A DNA stretch of 64,000 nucleotides from Paraburkholderia sp. HP33-1 (GCF_021390595.1 NZ_JAJEJR010000002.1:186001-250000); one strand, 5' to 3'. Counted from the first letter of the stretch, positions 1 to 8,265 are shown. Program-made: numbers and translations. Notes: a model not told the origin generated them from the letters alone.

Positions 1-203
1 TTCTTCGGCGGCATCGACCGTTTTATCTGCTTTCGTAACCTGGCCACAGCCGCTGCTTTCTTTCGCTTGCGCTTCGCAGTTGGTGTTTCATAAGCCATCC
101 TTGCCCGCAGTTCCTTTAACAGGCCGGTGTTCTCGATCGAACGTCGGAAGCGGCGCAACGCGACTTCCACCGGTTCGTTCAGCTTTGGGGTTACGGTAGT
201 CAA
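1..203 (-). CDS. rpsU: 30S ribosomal protein S21, 3' end beyond window
   Basis: Small-subunit ribosomal protein that helps mRNA base-pair with the 16S 3' end. The reverse strand reads [19 protein letters not shown] near the N-terminus, then the basic stretch [19 protein letters not shown], the S21 signature. The start is TTG at 201-203, supported by AGGAAAAG directly upstream. 67 residues are visible of a usual ~70, and the stop lies outside the window. The sequence differs from the standard beta-proteobacterial S21 (MTTILLKENEPFEVAIRRF), so this looks like a second, divergent copy. It sits divergently next to a cold-shock gene, a common pairing in Burkholderia-like genomes. Family identity is certain; the paralogue status is inferred. 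Confidence 0.9.
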   Translation of the reverse strand, partial: MTTVTPKLNEPVEVALRRFRRSIENTGLLKELRARMAYETPTAKRKRKKAAAVARLRKQIKRSMPPK

Positions 204-713
204 TTCTTTTCCTGGTTGTGAGTTTGCGTCGTGAATCGTCCGGACGTCCGCGACGGTATTCGCTGCTCTATTCCGTTGCCGATGAATGCCGTCTGATGAA
301 GGGGGTAAAGACCCGATCGGTTCTCTTTGTGGGCCGCGATTCTTGCTCTCGTGGTGCGTACGATAACCCTCGATGGCATTGGATATAGTTCGAATTCCCG
401 ATCGAAGAAGGCGAAGCGCCGCAACCGGCGAGCGGCCACTATACGCTCGATTCCCTGCTAGGTAACAACATTTATCACTCAATGACGGGCCAATTCCGCG
501 CAATTCGTGCTGTTACGTTTGGTATCGCGAAAGCGGTTGACCCGGTCCAGTTATACGCGTATCGTTCGCCGTTGAAGTATTCAGGAAGTTCAATTGGTGT
601 CCGTCTTATATCCGCCGCTTGCGCGGAATTCGTTGTCCTCTTTTTCCCTCTTGATGCTTCCCCGTCGCCATGTGGAACGGGAATGTTCAATATATTTTCT
701 TGAGGGATTCATC
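204..713. other. Divergent intergenic region, rpsU / cold-shock gene
   Basis: 510 bases with no convincing gene. It holds the rpsU leader on one side and the long leader of the cold-shock gene on the other. ORFs on both strands here lack family resemblance and overlap regulatory DNA. Confidence 0.6.
537..565 (+). promoter_or_regulatory. Candidate sigma-70 promoter of the cold-shock gene
   Basis: TTGACC (537-542), a 17-base spacer, then TATCGT (560-565). A start near 572 would give a leader of about 140 nt, similar to the long structured 5' UTRs of cspA-type mRNAs. Pattern match only. Confidence 0.4.
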
Positions 714-917
714 ATGAATACCGGTATCGTCAAGTGGTTCAACGAAAGCAAGGGCTTTGGATTCATCACTCCGGACGCGGGCGGGGAAGACCTGTTTGCG
801 CATTTTTCGGAAATCTCGGGTGACGGATTCAAGACGTTGACTGAAAACCAGAAGGTCAGCTTCGAGACGAAGCGTGGCCCGAAGGGCCTTCAGGCATCGA
901 ACATCAAGCCGCTTTAA
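714..917 (+). CDS. cspA: CspA-family cold-shock protein
   Basis: A 67-residue single cold-shock domain (OB fold) that binds single-stranded nucleic acid and acts as an RNA chaperone. The N-terminus [18 protein letters not shown] contains RNP1 (KGFGFI), and RNP2 is present as DLFAHFS. Length is exactly that of the family. The ATG at 714 is preceded by TTGAGGGA, so the upstream in-frame extension is rejected. A GC-rich hairpin follows the stop. The long leader suggests post-transcriptional control as for other csp genes. Confidence 0.95.
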   Translation: MNTGIVKWFNESKGFGFITPDAGGEDLFAHFSEISGDGFKTLTENQKVSFETKRGPKGLQASNIKPL

Positions 918-925
918 TTCAATCA

Positions 926-954
926 GGCGTCCGCTGTCCCAAGCATCGGACGCC
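926..954 (+). terminator. Hairpin downstream of the cold-shock gene
   Basis: Perfect 8-bp stem GGCGTCCG/CGGACGCC with a 13-base loop, nine bases after the stop codon. There is no strong T-run, so termination is probable but not certain. Confidence 0.5.
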
Positions 955-1107
955 GCCCTGTCGCAGAAGCGCACCGGCCGGCTTTTTTCGGCTCCAGGAG
1001 CGCTTCCCAGTCTGCATTCATCCCCGACTTGCTATCGCATCCGAACGAGTCAGCGTCCCCCTCCGGGACAAAGGAGTCCTGCATTCATTTTAATTCCACT
1101 GGTAATC

Positions 1108-1332
1108 ATGCAAAATTCTGTCGCACGACAATACCGCGGTTACGCGGTCCGGTCGTCAGCTCACTGTCTGCCTGACGGCTGTTTTTCCTCGAACGTGACC
1201 CTTACGCGGTCCGATGCCCGTTCTGGGCCCGCGCTTTACGAGTTTTATTCGCTCGACTATTTCAGCAGCGAAGAAGACGCACTGGGTTATTCCGACCGAT
1301 GGGCGCGCGACTGGATCGATACGCGCGGCTGA
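1108..1332 (+). CDS. Small protein of unknown function (74 aa)
   Basis: Not assigned to a named family. MQNSVARQYRGYAV starts the most plausible form, at ATG 1108; the longer in-frame extension is arginine-rich and overlaps the csp terminator. The C-terminus (SSEEDALGYSDRWARDWID) resembles that of the protein at 1394-1609 (REDAIAYAKNWAQEWLD) and, more loosely, that at 1732-2022. The shared pattern is an acidic residue followed by A-x-x-Y-(A/S)-x-x-W-A-x-(D/E)-W-(I/L)-D. It appears to be a small soluble alpha/beta protein. Clustering with csp and usp genes suggests a stress role (inference). Confidence 0.55.
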   Translation: MQNSVARQYRGYAVRSSAHCLPDGCFSSNVTLTRSDARSGPALYEFYSLDYFSSEEDALGYSDRWARDWIDTRG

Positions 1333-1393
1333 CAACGCCCATCAGTTTCGACGCTGCCCACACAGTCCTCGCCCTTCGATGCCGCGAGTCCCT

Positions 1394-1609
1394 TCAGCCA
1401 AAGCGCGCGTCCAACCACTCCTGAGCCCAGTTTTTCGCATAGGCAATGGCGTCCTCGCGCACGTCGAAGCCCGCAAGATCACCACTTAGATGAATGTCAT
1501 GCTCGCTCCCGTCCGCACGGTTGGTGCTGATGCGGGCATGGGCCATGTATTCGCCGTCGGCCCTGCGTGGCGTCGGGTCGATGATGAATCGGGTTGAATT
1601 GAAGCGCAT
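1394..1609 (-). CDS. Small protein of unknown function (71 aa), related to 1108-1332
   Basis: Starts MRFNSTRFIIDPTPRRADGE at ATG 1609, preceded by AAGGAAAG. It ends with AIAYAKNWAQEWLDARFG, closely similar to the C-terminus of the protein at 1108-1332. The middle (YMAHARISTNRADGSEHDIH) looks like a beta-hairpin domain. It reads toward the neighbouring small gene on the + strand, leaving only 61 bases between the stops. Function unknown; a paralogous stress-associated family is the best description. Confidence 0.6.
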   Translation of the reverse strand: MRFNSTRFIIDPTPRRADGEYMAHARISTNRADGSEHDIHLSGDLAGFDVREDAIAYAKNWAQEWLDARFG

Positions 1610-1731
1610 TGTCTTTCCTTGTTCGTTTGCCGCGCGGCCATGATCGTTGCGGAGCGTCTGGTCTCCGATGTTGCCTGCGTTTGCTGCCGCCGACGTGCAC
1701 CGATGGGTTCCGGCGTAGAGCGAGGCGCGAG

Positions 1732-2022
1732 TCACAACTCCAGATCGAGGACGTTCGTGTCCTGGGCGCACGTGTCGATGAGGTGTTCCGCATAGGCAGT
1801 CGATGCACGCCGCGCGTCGCCGGCGCTCTGGAACGGCCTCGTCACCGCAAGCCTGAATACGCGGCTGCGCGGCACTTGCTCTGAGCTTCGCGGCTCCTGG
1901 ATACGTACGGCAGCGTCGAACCCTTCGTCGTAGTTATGCCCACTTCCGGGCTCGGTGGCTCGATGCGGATAGACCAGTGGATAAACTTCCAGTCCACGGT
2001 AGAGACGGAAAATGCCTGACAT
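1732..2022 (-). CDS. Small protein of unknown function (96 aa), possible third paralogue
   Basis: The ATG at 2022 follows AAAGG, giving MSGIFRLYRGLEVYPLVYPH. The LYRGLEVYPL segment parallels QYRGYAV in the protein at 1108-1332. The C-terminus ARRASTAYAEHLIDTCAQ retains the A-x-x-YA helix but has lost the W-A-x-x-W core. A longer start at 2190 is possible but has no better ribosome site. Function unknown. Confidence 0.5.
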   Translation of the reverse strand: MSGIFRLYRGLEVYPLVYPHRATEPGSGHNYDEGFDAAVRIQEPRSSEQVPRSRVFRLAVTRPFQSAGDARRASTAYAEHLIDTCAQDTNVLDLEL

Positions 2023-2346
2023 GGAAAACCTTTCAGGCCGCGTCACGACGCGGCGGAATGGAGAAGGGGTGTGAACGACAGAATTCAGTCTCCACACGAT
2101 GGGCCGGGTCATTCGGCCTGCAATGAAAGTGAGCTGCCCGATTTTGTCGGAAAGGCTGCCGGGGAGGCACCGGGAACGGGCGTGGGGCAATCAACGATTT
2201 CATGCTACGCCCATTGCGGGATTTGTACAGCGAAAGTTTTCTGATTCCCGCTTTGAATGCGAATTGTGTGAGGTAAGTCGACTACCGGCATCCCCGTAGT
2301 GTCACGACGCAGGTAAGGCCGCAGCCGACGTTCGCATACCGCCGCG
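2023..2346. other. Intergenic region
   Basis: 324 bases upstream of the third small gene and beyond the infA fragment. Nothing recognisable. Confidence 0.5.
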
Positions 2347-2502
2347 TTAACGACGGCGAAATGCCGCTCTTTGCGTTGCGCCGCCGCTTCGCTCGTCCTT
2401 GTGTCGAAAATTGGTTCTTCCCGTCGTCAGGTCGTACACCGAGAGTTCCAGCGTTACCCGATCTCCCGCAAGGATGCGAACGTGATGTGGAAAAGCAAGA
2501 TT
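2347..2502 (-). pseudogene. infA: Translation initiation factor IF-1 fragment
   Basis: The reverse frame ending at TAA 2347 reads [19 protein letters not shown], then [17 protein letters not shown] and a basic tail. This is the C-terminal half of IF-1 (family consensus [20 protein letters not shown], followed by GRINFRHK). The N-terminal half is absent in all three frames: the same frame upstream encodes unrelated sequence and has no ATG back to a TGA near 2585. It is therefore a truncated copy. It sits near rpsU and csp, which is typical for a duplicated infA in Burkholderiales. Confidence 0.75.
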
Positions 2503-2580
2503 CACAGGCTGCTTGCAGTCGCCAGGAGCGTCGATGGACAGGGTAGGGACTGCGTTCTTTCTGCTGCCCAGTTGCGGCGT

Positions 2581-3066
2581 TCATTCAAACGGAATTTCGT
2601 CTGCCGGCTGGTGCGCAGCTTTCGCGCGGCGTTTTTTGAACATCGCCGGATCGCGCACGATCGTGACAGCGCATGGTGCATAGGCGAGCACCTGCCGGGC
2701 GACCGAGCCGATCAGCCAGCGATCGAACGGCGTACGACCGCGATGCCCGACGACCAGATGATCGATATCGTGCTGCTCTGCGTAGAGTACGATTTCCTTC
2801 GCGGGCTGCCCTACGATGAGATCGAACTCGGGATGTTCGCCATCGGAGGCGAGCGTCGCCTTGAGGTCGGTGAGGACTTCGTTGGCATGGCGCAACTCGT
2901 GCTCGACCAGCTCGCGTCTTTCCAGTTCTATGGCGCCCCAGTCCGGCGCGCGCGCCACGACGAGCACATGCAGGCGCGCGTCAAAACGCTTCGCGAGATC
3001 GACTGCAAAAGCGACCGCCTGTCGCGCAGATTGCGACCCGTCATAACCTACCAGGACGTTCTGCAT
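2581..3066 (-). CDS. Universal stress protein, UspA family
   Basis: 161 residues, one Usp domain. The N-terminus MQNVLVGYDGSQSARQAV has the first beta-strand and nucleotide-loop aspartate. The ATP-binding signature is present as VVGHRGRTPFDRWLIGSVARQVL (G-2x-G-9x-G-type), followed by CAVTIVRD. The start at 3066 has AGGAGC upstream; the longer ORF is rejected. A charged tail of about 20 residues extends past the domain. Usp proteins act as cytoplasmic stress and low-oxygen survival factors. Here the gene lies near an alcohol dehydrogenase with an FNR-type box, as in Burkholderia low-oxygen loci. Confidence 0.9.
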   Translation of the reverse strand: MQNVLVGYDGSQSARQAVAFAVDLAKRFDARLHVLVVARAPDWGAIELERRELVEHELRHANEVLTDLKATLASDGEHPEFDLIVGQPAKEIVLYAEQHDIDHLVVGHRGRTPFDRWLIGSVARQVLAYAPCAVTIVRDPAMFKKRRAKAAHQPADEIPFE

Positions 3067-3151
3067 GATCTGCTCCTGTCCGGTTCGGACCGGAATATGC
3101 CTTGCTTGAACCGCAAGCGCTCCTCCACTTCGCGGCGTCGGCGGCGCGAAA

Positions 3152-3340
3152 TCAGTTGTCGTCGCTTCGGATTGGAGGATGCTCGTGCGGGACAGGCTCC
3201 GCGGAGTCGGCATCGGGAAGGTCATCTTTCCCTGGTTTTGCCGGCCGTTGTGCGCCGGTCCTGGGGCCCGTGCTGGACGGGGAATGCGCCGGGTCGGGAG
3301 GAGGCCTGTCATTCGGCTTGGCAGATGGATCGGAGGGCAC
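3152..3340 (-). CDS. Small proline-rich hypothetical protein
   Basis: 62 residues from GTG 3340, preceded by AGGAG at suitable spacing. It starts MPSDPSAKPNDRPPPDPAH and is rich in Pro, Asp and Ser, so it is probably disordered. No family is recognised. Overlapping ORFs on the other strand look like shadows. The ribosome site is the main support. Confidence 0.35.
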   Translation of the reverse strand: MPSDPSAKPNDRPPPDPAHSPSSTGPRTGAQRPAKPGKDDLPDADSAEPVPHEHPPIRSDDN

Positions 3341-3783
3341 GGTATGCTCCTACGCAAGCTGGTTCTATCATCATAGACCCAATCCGCGCAGTGCCAAAGC
3401 GCACGGTTCCACACTGGTACTGTCGATGAATGGGTCTTCCCGAGCCACATGAGCCGATCGGGAAAATCTGACGACTGGTCCGCTGGCCGACCAGCATGAG
3501 ACGCTCACGGGCGACACGACGACTCACCGCACGACGGCCATTCCGAACATCCGCGCGTGGCCGCTAGTCGCTCTCAAACGTCACTTCCAACGGATGCGAT
3601 GAAGCGCCTGCGGGGACTCAGCAGCCTGTGGGTGTCGGATGCGCCGACGGCAGGCCTGCGCATCAGATCCGCCCGCTTGCGATGCCGGACTTGTGCGTTT
3701 CGATACCTCCATTGATCTACGTCAAGTCGCAATGCTGGGCGACGCGAATACTGGCAGCAATGCCAACGCCCCAGGAGACTCTC
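3341..3783. other. Intergenic region before the alcohol dehydrogenase
   Basis: 443 bases without a supported gene. The last 75 bases carry the FNR-type box and promoter of the dehydrogenase; the rest holds nothing recognisable. Confidence 0.5.
3712..3725 (+). promoter_or_regulatory. FNR/ANR-type box upstream of adhP
   Basis: TTGATCTACGTCAA matches TTGAT-N4-ATCAA at 9 of 10 positions. Its centre lies about 41 bases upstream of the start expected from a -10-like AATACT at 3747-3752. That is the Class II activator position for FNR/CRP proteins. The site predicts oxygen-limited activation of the downstream gene. Confidence 0.6.
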
Positions 3784-4809
3784 ATGGCTCAGTCGATGAA
3801 GGCGGCCGTCGTGCATGCCTTTGGTGAACCGCTTCGTATCGAAGAAGTGCCCGTACCTACGCCGGGGACGGGGCAGATTCTGGTTAGCGTCAAGGCGTCC
3901 GGCGTGTGTCACACGGACCTGCACGCGGCCGACGGCGACTGGCCGGTCAAGCCGACGCTGCCATTCATCCCCGGCCACGAAGGTGTGGGTTTCGTCGCAG
4001 CGGCAGGCAGCGGCGTCACGAACGTCAAGGAAGGCGACCGGGTTGGCGTGCCGTGGCTCTATACCGCGTGCGGTTACTGCGAACATTGCCAGAGCGGCTG
4101 GGAAACGCTCTGTCATAAGCAACAGAACACCGGCTATTCCGTGAACGGCGCCTATGCCGAATACGTGCTTGCCGATCCCAACTACGTCGGACACCTGCCG
4201 CAGCAGATCGCCTTCGACGAAATCGCGCCGATCCTCTGCGCGGGCGTTACGGTCTACAAAGGTATTCGCGTGACCGATACGCGGCCAGGGCAATGGCTGG
4301 CGATCTCAGGCATTGGCGGTCTCGGCCACGTGGCCGTGCAATATGCGATCGCGATGGGACTTCACGTGGTCGCGGTCGACGTGAGCGACGAGAAGCTCGC
4401 GCTCGCGCGCGAACTCGGCGCGCATCTCGCGATCGACGCATCCAAGGCCGATCCCGCCGCCGTCATCCAGAAGGAAATCGGCGGCGCGCATGGCGTGCTC
4501 GTCACCGCGGTCTCTCGCAGCGCCTTCGCGCAGGCCCTCGGCATGGTGCGCCGCGGCGGGACGGTTGCACTTAACGGCCTGCCGCCGGGCGATTTTCCCC
4601 TGCCTATCTTCTCGACGGTACTGAACGGCATCACCGTGCGCGGCTCGATCGTGGGAACGCGGCGAGATCTGCAAGAGTCGCTAGACTTCGCCGCGGACGG
4701 CAAGGTCCGCGCCCATATCCAGCGCGAGCGGCTCGACAACATCAACACGGTGTTGACCGACCTGCGGAACGGAAATGTCAACGGCAGAGTGGTATTGACG
4801 TTCGATTGA
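3784..4809 (+). CDS. adhP: Zinc-dependent alcohol dehydrogenase (AdhP type)
   Basis: 341 residues, a medium-chain dehydrogenase that interconverts alcohols and aldehydes with NAD(H). Catalytic zinc ligands are Cys42 and His65 (GHEGVGFV). The structural zinc loop has four cysteines at about 96, 99, 102 and 110 ([16 protein letters not shown]). The Rossmann motif [13 protein letters not shown] follows. The start at 3784 is preceded by CAGGAGACTCTC; the longer frame is rejected. It is monocistronic, with an FNR-type site upstream and a hairpin after the stop, and fits fermentative metabolism under low oxygen. Confidence 0.93.
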   Translation: MAQSMKAAVVHAFGEPLRIEEVPVPTPGTGQILVSVKASGVCHTDLHAADGDWPVKPTLPFIPGHEGVGFVAAAGSGVTNVKEGDRVGVPWLYTACGYCEHCQSGWETLCHKQQNTGYSVNGAYAEYVLADPNYVGHLPQQIAFDEIAPILCAGVTVYKGIRVTDTRPGQWLAISGIGGLGHVAVQYAIAMGLHVVAVDVSDEKLALARELGAHLAIDASKADPAAVIQKEIGGAHGVLVTAVSRSAFAQALGMVRRGGTVALNGLPPGDFPLPIFSTVLNGITVRGSIVGTRRDLQESLDFAADGKVRAHIQRERLDNINTVLTDLRNGNVNGRVVLTFD

Positions 4810-5205
4810 ACGGTTAGCAGTCCGCTTCGCGATGCCCGCGAAATTCCAGGGCATCGCACCATCCCTCACGGTTATTCTGTCAACTGCCGGCGCACCCGCA
4901 TGGCGTCGCTTCACTAAACTCCCCCGCGTTTGCAAGGTCGCTCTGTCGGAGCGAAAATGCCGACACACTGCGCTTGACCGATCTCTGCCTGACAGCGATC
5001 AGCAGCAGGCGACCCGCATGGGATGGGCGGGGCGTGATGGCGGGCAGCGTTACTGCCGTGCTCTACCCGATCAACCGATCGTGCGGTCCCGCCCGGAGCG
5101 AACGGTTGGGCGCGCTAATCAAGAAAAAATTTTTCGCGCTCGCCACAATATTCGAGCTCCTGAAACGTCTTCAGACGCATGGAACCGCCACCCACCTCGC
5201 ACACG
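4810..5205. other. Intergenic region between adhP and the ECF sigma gene
   Basis: About 395 bases. It contains the adhP hairpin and an A/T-rich patch (AAGAAAAAATTTTTCG, 5121-5136) about 70 bases before the sigma gene, probably promoter DNA. No gene is supported. Confidence 0.5.
4829..4857 (+). terminator. Hairpin downstream of adhP
   Basis: Stem GCGATGCCC/GGGCATCGC (9 bp, perfect) with an 11-base loop, 20 bases after the adhP stop. No T-run follows. Confidence 0.45.
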
Positions 5206-5760
5206 ATGACCGACCGAGACAGCGACATCACCGCGACCGTGGTGCGTGAGCGCACGAGGCTCGTCAATTTTATCCGGCGTCGAATACGCGACCCGGAAGA
5301 TGCCGAGGACATCCTGCAGGATGTGTTCCACGAATTTGTGCAGGCCTACCGGCTTCCCGCTCCGATCGAACAGGCGAGCGCGTGGCTTTTCCGTGCCGCG
5401 CGCAACCGCATCATCGATCGTTTTCGCAAGAAGAAAGAGCAGCCGCTGACAGATCTATCCGAGACCGAGGACGACGCCAGCAGCGAGTATCGCCTCGACC
5501 TCGCCCTACCGGCGCACGATGCAGGTCCAGAAGCCCTCTACGCTCGCGCTCTGTTGCTCGAGGCCTTGCAGGATGCGCTCAATGAGTTGGCGCCGAATCA
5601 ACGTGAGGTATTTATCGCGCACGAGCTGGAGGGGCGGACTTTCAAAGACATGGTGGCGGAAAGCGGTGTGACGCTCAATACGCTACTCGCGCGCAAACGC
5701 TACGCGGTCTTGCATTTGCGCGCCCGACTGCAGGCCATTTATGACGAACTGGATATTTAG
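5206..5760 (+). CDS. ECF-type RNA polymerase sigma factor
   Basis: 184 residues with region 2 (RIRDPEDAEDILQDVFHEF, then ASAWLFRAARNRIIDRFRKK) and region 4 (LNELAPNQREVFIAHELEG, then SGVTLNTLLARKRYAVLHLR). The region 2.1 DAEDILQDVF motif is canonical for sigma-70/ECF proteins. MTDRDS at 5206 is chosen as the start because it gives the family's usual N-terminus; MEPPP at 5179 is possible. A small membrane protein follows 12 bases after the stop and may act as its anti-sigma or partner. Neither start has a strong SD. Confidence 0.88.
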   Translation: MTDRDSDITATVVRERTRLVNFIRRRIRDPEDAEDILQDVFHEFVQAYRLPAPIEQASAWLFRAARNRIIDRFRKKKEQPLTDLSETEDDASSEYRLDLALPAHDAGPEALYARALLLEALQDALNELAPNQREVFIAHELEGRTFKDMVAESGVTLNTLLARKRYAVLHLRARLQAIYDELDI

Positions 5761-5772
5761 AGGAGTCGACGG

Positions 5773-6081
5773 ATGAATTTCCGAATCAGATATGTGGGTA
5801 AAGCGCTGCTTGTGGTGGTCGCCATAGGCGTGCTCGGGTGGGTGGTCATGAGTCTATGGAATTGGGTGATTCCGGCGCTATTCGTCGGCGCCCGTGCGAT
5901 CGACTTCGCACATGCGTTGGGCCTGCTGGTTTTGAGCCGCATCCTGTTTGGCGGATTCCGCGGACACGGCGGCTGGCGCGCACGGCGTCACTGGCGCAAA
6001 TGGGAAGCGATGACGCCCGAAGAACGCGAGCATTTCCAGACGGCATGGCGGTCGGGCTGCCCTCGGCGCTCTGAGGACTGA
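5773..6081 (+). CDS. Small membrane protein linked to the ECF sigma factor
   Basis: 102 residues. Two hydrophobic segments (roughly 11-31 and 34-58) are followed by a basic stretch (RARRHWRKWEAMTPEERE) and a short cysteine-containing tail. The start follows GAGGAGTCGACGG. It is 12 bases after the sigma gene and 2 bases before the ferredoxin gene, so these genes form an operon. The M-T-P-E-E-R-E-x-F motif occurs in periplasmic Spy/CpxP-like metal or stress sensors, but the protein is too short to place there. A role in controlling the sigma factor is inferred from position alone. Confidence 0.7.
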   Translation: MNFRIRYVGKALLVVVAIGVLGWVVMSLWNWVIPALFVGARAIDFAHALGLLVLSRILFGGFRGHGGWRARRHWRKWEAMTPEEREHFQTAWRSGCPRRSED

Positions 6082-6083
6082 AA

Positions 6084-6380
6084 ATGCGCGAGAAATCAAC
6101 AGCCGACTGCAAACAGAAACCGGGCGTGATTGTGCCAGCCGTCGACCTGAAACGTTGCGAAGGAAAGGGCGATTGCCTGGAGGTCTGCCCCGAGAATGTG
6201 TTTGAGATCCGGCGCATCGATGAGGTCGATTATCTCAGCCTCGATTTGATGCATCGCCTCAAGCTACGCGTGCATGGAATGAAAGTCGCCTACACGCCGA
6301 ACGCGCACGCCTGCCGGTCGTGCGGTCTTTGCGTGACGGCGTGCCCTGAACGCGCGATCAAGCTGGCCAGAACAGCGTAG
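6084..6380 (+). CDS. Di-cluster ferredoxin-like protein
   Basis: 98 residues with two iron-sulphur motifs. The C-terminal motif CRSCGLCVTACP is a complete Cys4 site for a [4Fe-4S] cluster. The N-terminal motif is CEGKGDCLEVCP: the second cysteine of the usual C-x2-C-x2-C-x3-C-P is lysine, so this site has only three in-line ligands and may hold a [3Fe-4S] cluster or take a ligand elsewhere. About 39 residues separate the sites. It lies in an operon with the ECF sigma gene. Likely an electron carrier; its partner is unknown. Confidence 0.88.
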   Translation: MREKSTADCKQKPGVIVPAVDLKRCEGKGDCLEVCPENVFEIRRIDEVDYLSLDLMHRLKLRVHGMKVAYTPNAHACRSCGLCVTACPERAIKLARTA

Positions 6381-6412
6381 CTTCACACGTTTTTGCTGAT
6401 CAAGGAACGCAC

Positions 6413-7129
6413 ATGGCTTCATCAACCACAGTTCTTCTGCGGCGGCTTCACGAACAGAGCCAGACGGAAGTGATAGCCCGCGCACGGGCGCAGTTCCAAG
6501 GATCGAGCGACGAGTTTCTGACTCTCGCGGAGGAATACGAAACGCTCGCACCTCGATTGCGTGGACGGTTTCTCGAAACGCTCGGGCTATCTAGCGAAGA
6601 TTTCGAGTCCTTGCAAGGCACTCCTCTATCGTTAGCCGTGTCGGCGGAAACGGGAAGGTTTCTACGCAACATGGTGCTTTCGCACAAACCGGCTCGAATC
6701 CTCGAACTCGGCAGTTCCTGCGGTGTGTCCACGCTGTATTTCGCCGAGGCCCTTCGCACGTTGGGCAGTGGCATGGTTGTGGCGACTGAACTCGATGCTG
6801 TTAAGTGCGCACATCTTCGGGACCACGTCAGAACGGCGGGCGTAGAAGCTTATGTTGACCTGCGGGAGGGCGATGTATTCCAGACCGTTTCCGAACTGGA
6901 CGGCACTTTCGACATGGTGTTTCTCGACGTATGGGCCAATGCCTATCTGAATCTATTCAGGCAAATTGAGCGCCTGCTACGCCCGGGGTCTATCGTTCTC
7001 GCCGACAACATGTACACAGCCGAGGAGATCGTTCGGCCATACAAGCGCTACCTTGACGACAATCCGCGCTTTTCGACCACGACGCTGGACTTTGAATCAG
7101 GGGTCGAATTTACAGTCGTCGTTTCTTGA
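6413..7129 (+). CDS. SAM-dependent O-methyltransferase (family 3 type)
   Basis: 238 residues. SAM-binding motif I is ILELGSSCGVSTLYFAEAL, with an acidic residue after the next strand (VATELD). The metal/catalytic region FDMVFLDVWANAYLNLF and the LADNM motif are as in the cation-dependent O-methyltransferase family (catechol/caffeoyl-CoA type). The first ~80 residues are helical and precede the catalytic fold. The start has AAGGAACGCAC upstream. It lies 33 bases downstream of the ferredoxin, so co-transcription is possible. The substrate cannot be told from sequence. Confidence 0.82.
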   Translation: MASSTTVLLRRLHEQSQTEVIARARAQFQGSSDEFLTLAEEYETLAPRLRGRFLETLGLSSEDFESLQGTPLSLAVSAETGRFLRNMVLSHKPARILELGSSCGVSTLYFAEALRTLGSGMVVATELDAVKCAHLRDHVRTAGVEAYVDLREGDVFQTVSELDGTFDMVFLDVWANAYLNLFRQIERLLRPGSIVLADNMYTAEEIVRPYKRYLDDNPRFSTTTLDFESGVEFTVVVS

Positions 7130-7558
7130 GCTGATGAAGAGTGGACTCCGTCCGGAACCCGGTTCATGTGCCATGCAATCTGGAAGGTTCCGGCGATGCG
7201 ATGTTTTGTCGGCGATCCCCCATTGCATCGGCAGGTACGCAGGCTAAGGCACCGTCTTAAGCGCCCGGGAGAGCGCGAGCGGAGAAGGCGGTCATTTCGC
7301 TGTCTAAATAATCAGCACGTGAATGACGCTTCCCGGCCGGCAGTACGTGTCCACGCAAAACCGCCGGACAGCGCCATCCCACTGGGTTTCTGACGAACCA
7401 GGGTAGTCCAGTCTGACTAGTCCAATAGGCGGTAGATGCTGCGTCAACTGCTGCATACAATCCAGCGGCGATGCGCCGACACAGATGGACTGGAGCCGTA
7501 AGGAAGTTCGGCGCCCAGACACGATTGCCGCAATGTCGGCATTAAATTGGGAGAAGGC
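7130..7558. other. Intergenic region
   Basis: 429 bases between the methyltransferase and the EthD-domain gene. No gene or clear signal was seen; ORFs here have no family resemblance. Confidence 0.5.
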
Positions 7559-7915
7559 ATGTTCAAAGTAATCGCCTTGCTTACGCGACGAACAGACCTG
7601 AGCCGGGAGGCGTTTGTCGACTACTACGAGAAGAACCATGCGCCGCTCATCCTGGACCTCATGCCGGGGATCAAGGCCTATCGCCGTAATTTCATTCAAT
7701 CGGAGGGCGCGATTCTCTCAGCCGGACAGGTCATGCCGGATTTCGACGTGATTACGGAGATCTATTTCGAGAATCGTCAGGCTTTCGAGCGTGGCATTCA
7801 GGCCGTAATGGAGCCCGCCATAGCGGCCAGTGTCGCCGCCGACGAGGAAAACGTCTTCGACCGCAGCAAGACTCGCTTCCTGATAGTCGAAGAACGCGAG
7901 TCAACAATAACGTGA
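7559..7915 (+). CDS. EthD-domain protein
   Basis: 118 residues, a dimeric alpha/beta-barrel (ferredoxin-like) fold of the EthD/DABB type. The hallmark is the N-terminal segment FKVIALLTRR followed by FVDYYEKNHAPLILDLMPG and YRRNFI. The ATG at 7559 is preceded by GGGAGAAGGC, so MFKVIA is preferred to the longer ORF. Members act in degradation of ethers and polyketide-like compounds, often as small cyclases or lyases. It stands alone, so no pathway is assigned. Confidence 0.8.
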   Translation: MFKVIALLTRRTDLSREAFVDYYEKNHAPLILDLMPGIKAYRRNFIQSEGAILSAGQVMPDFDVITEIYFENRQAFERGIQAVMEPAIAASVAADEENVFDRSKTRFLIVEERESTIT

Positions 7916-8265
7916 CGGTCGAGCTCGTCACACAGACGCGGGATTTTGCAGAAGTCGATCCATAGGTGGCGGTCGCCTTCGCTAGTCAGGCAATGTGACT
8001 GTTGCCGGCCAATCCTTGATCAGGTTGCCGGAAATACCGAGGCTACAGTGCGCGTCAGCGCGGGGGAGCCACTGGGAACGGTTCGATCTGTTGCGGCTCG
8101 GCGTCGGGATCGATGACCGTGTCGACGCGCGCGCAGTCCTTTCGCAAGACCATCGAGGGTGAGCGAACGCGATCCCGACGATGATGCTAAGGTTTGTCTT
8201 GTCGGCCCGGCAGAACGAAGTGGTGCGTAGCCGATGCCAACGGACAAACGGTAGAACGAGCAACC
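7916..8265. other. Intergenic region
   Basis: 350 bases upstream of the small lipoprotein gene. No gene is supported; minus-strand ORFs mirror the downstream Gly-Pro repeat. Confidence 0.45.

Noticed and set aside
3067..3151. CTTGCGGTTCAAG upstream of the usp gene as an FNR box
   Set aside because: Half-sites are too close (5-base gap) and do not match TTGAT-N4-ATCAA.
2371..3429. A 352-codon + strand ORF across the infA fragment and usp gene
   Set aside because: It is the antisense of a clear Usp domain with its own ribosome site on the minus strand.
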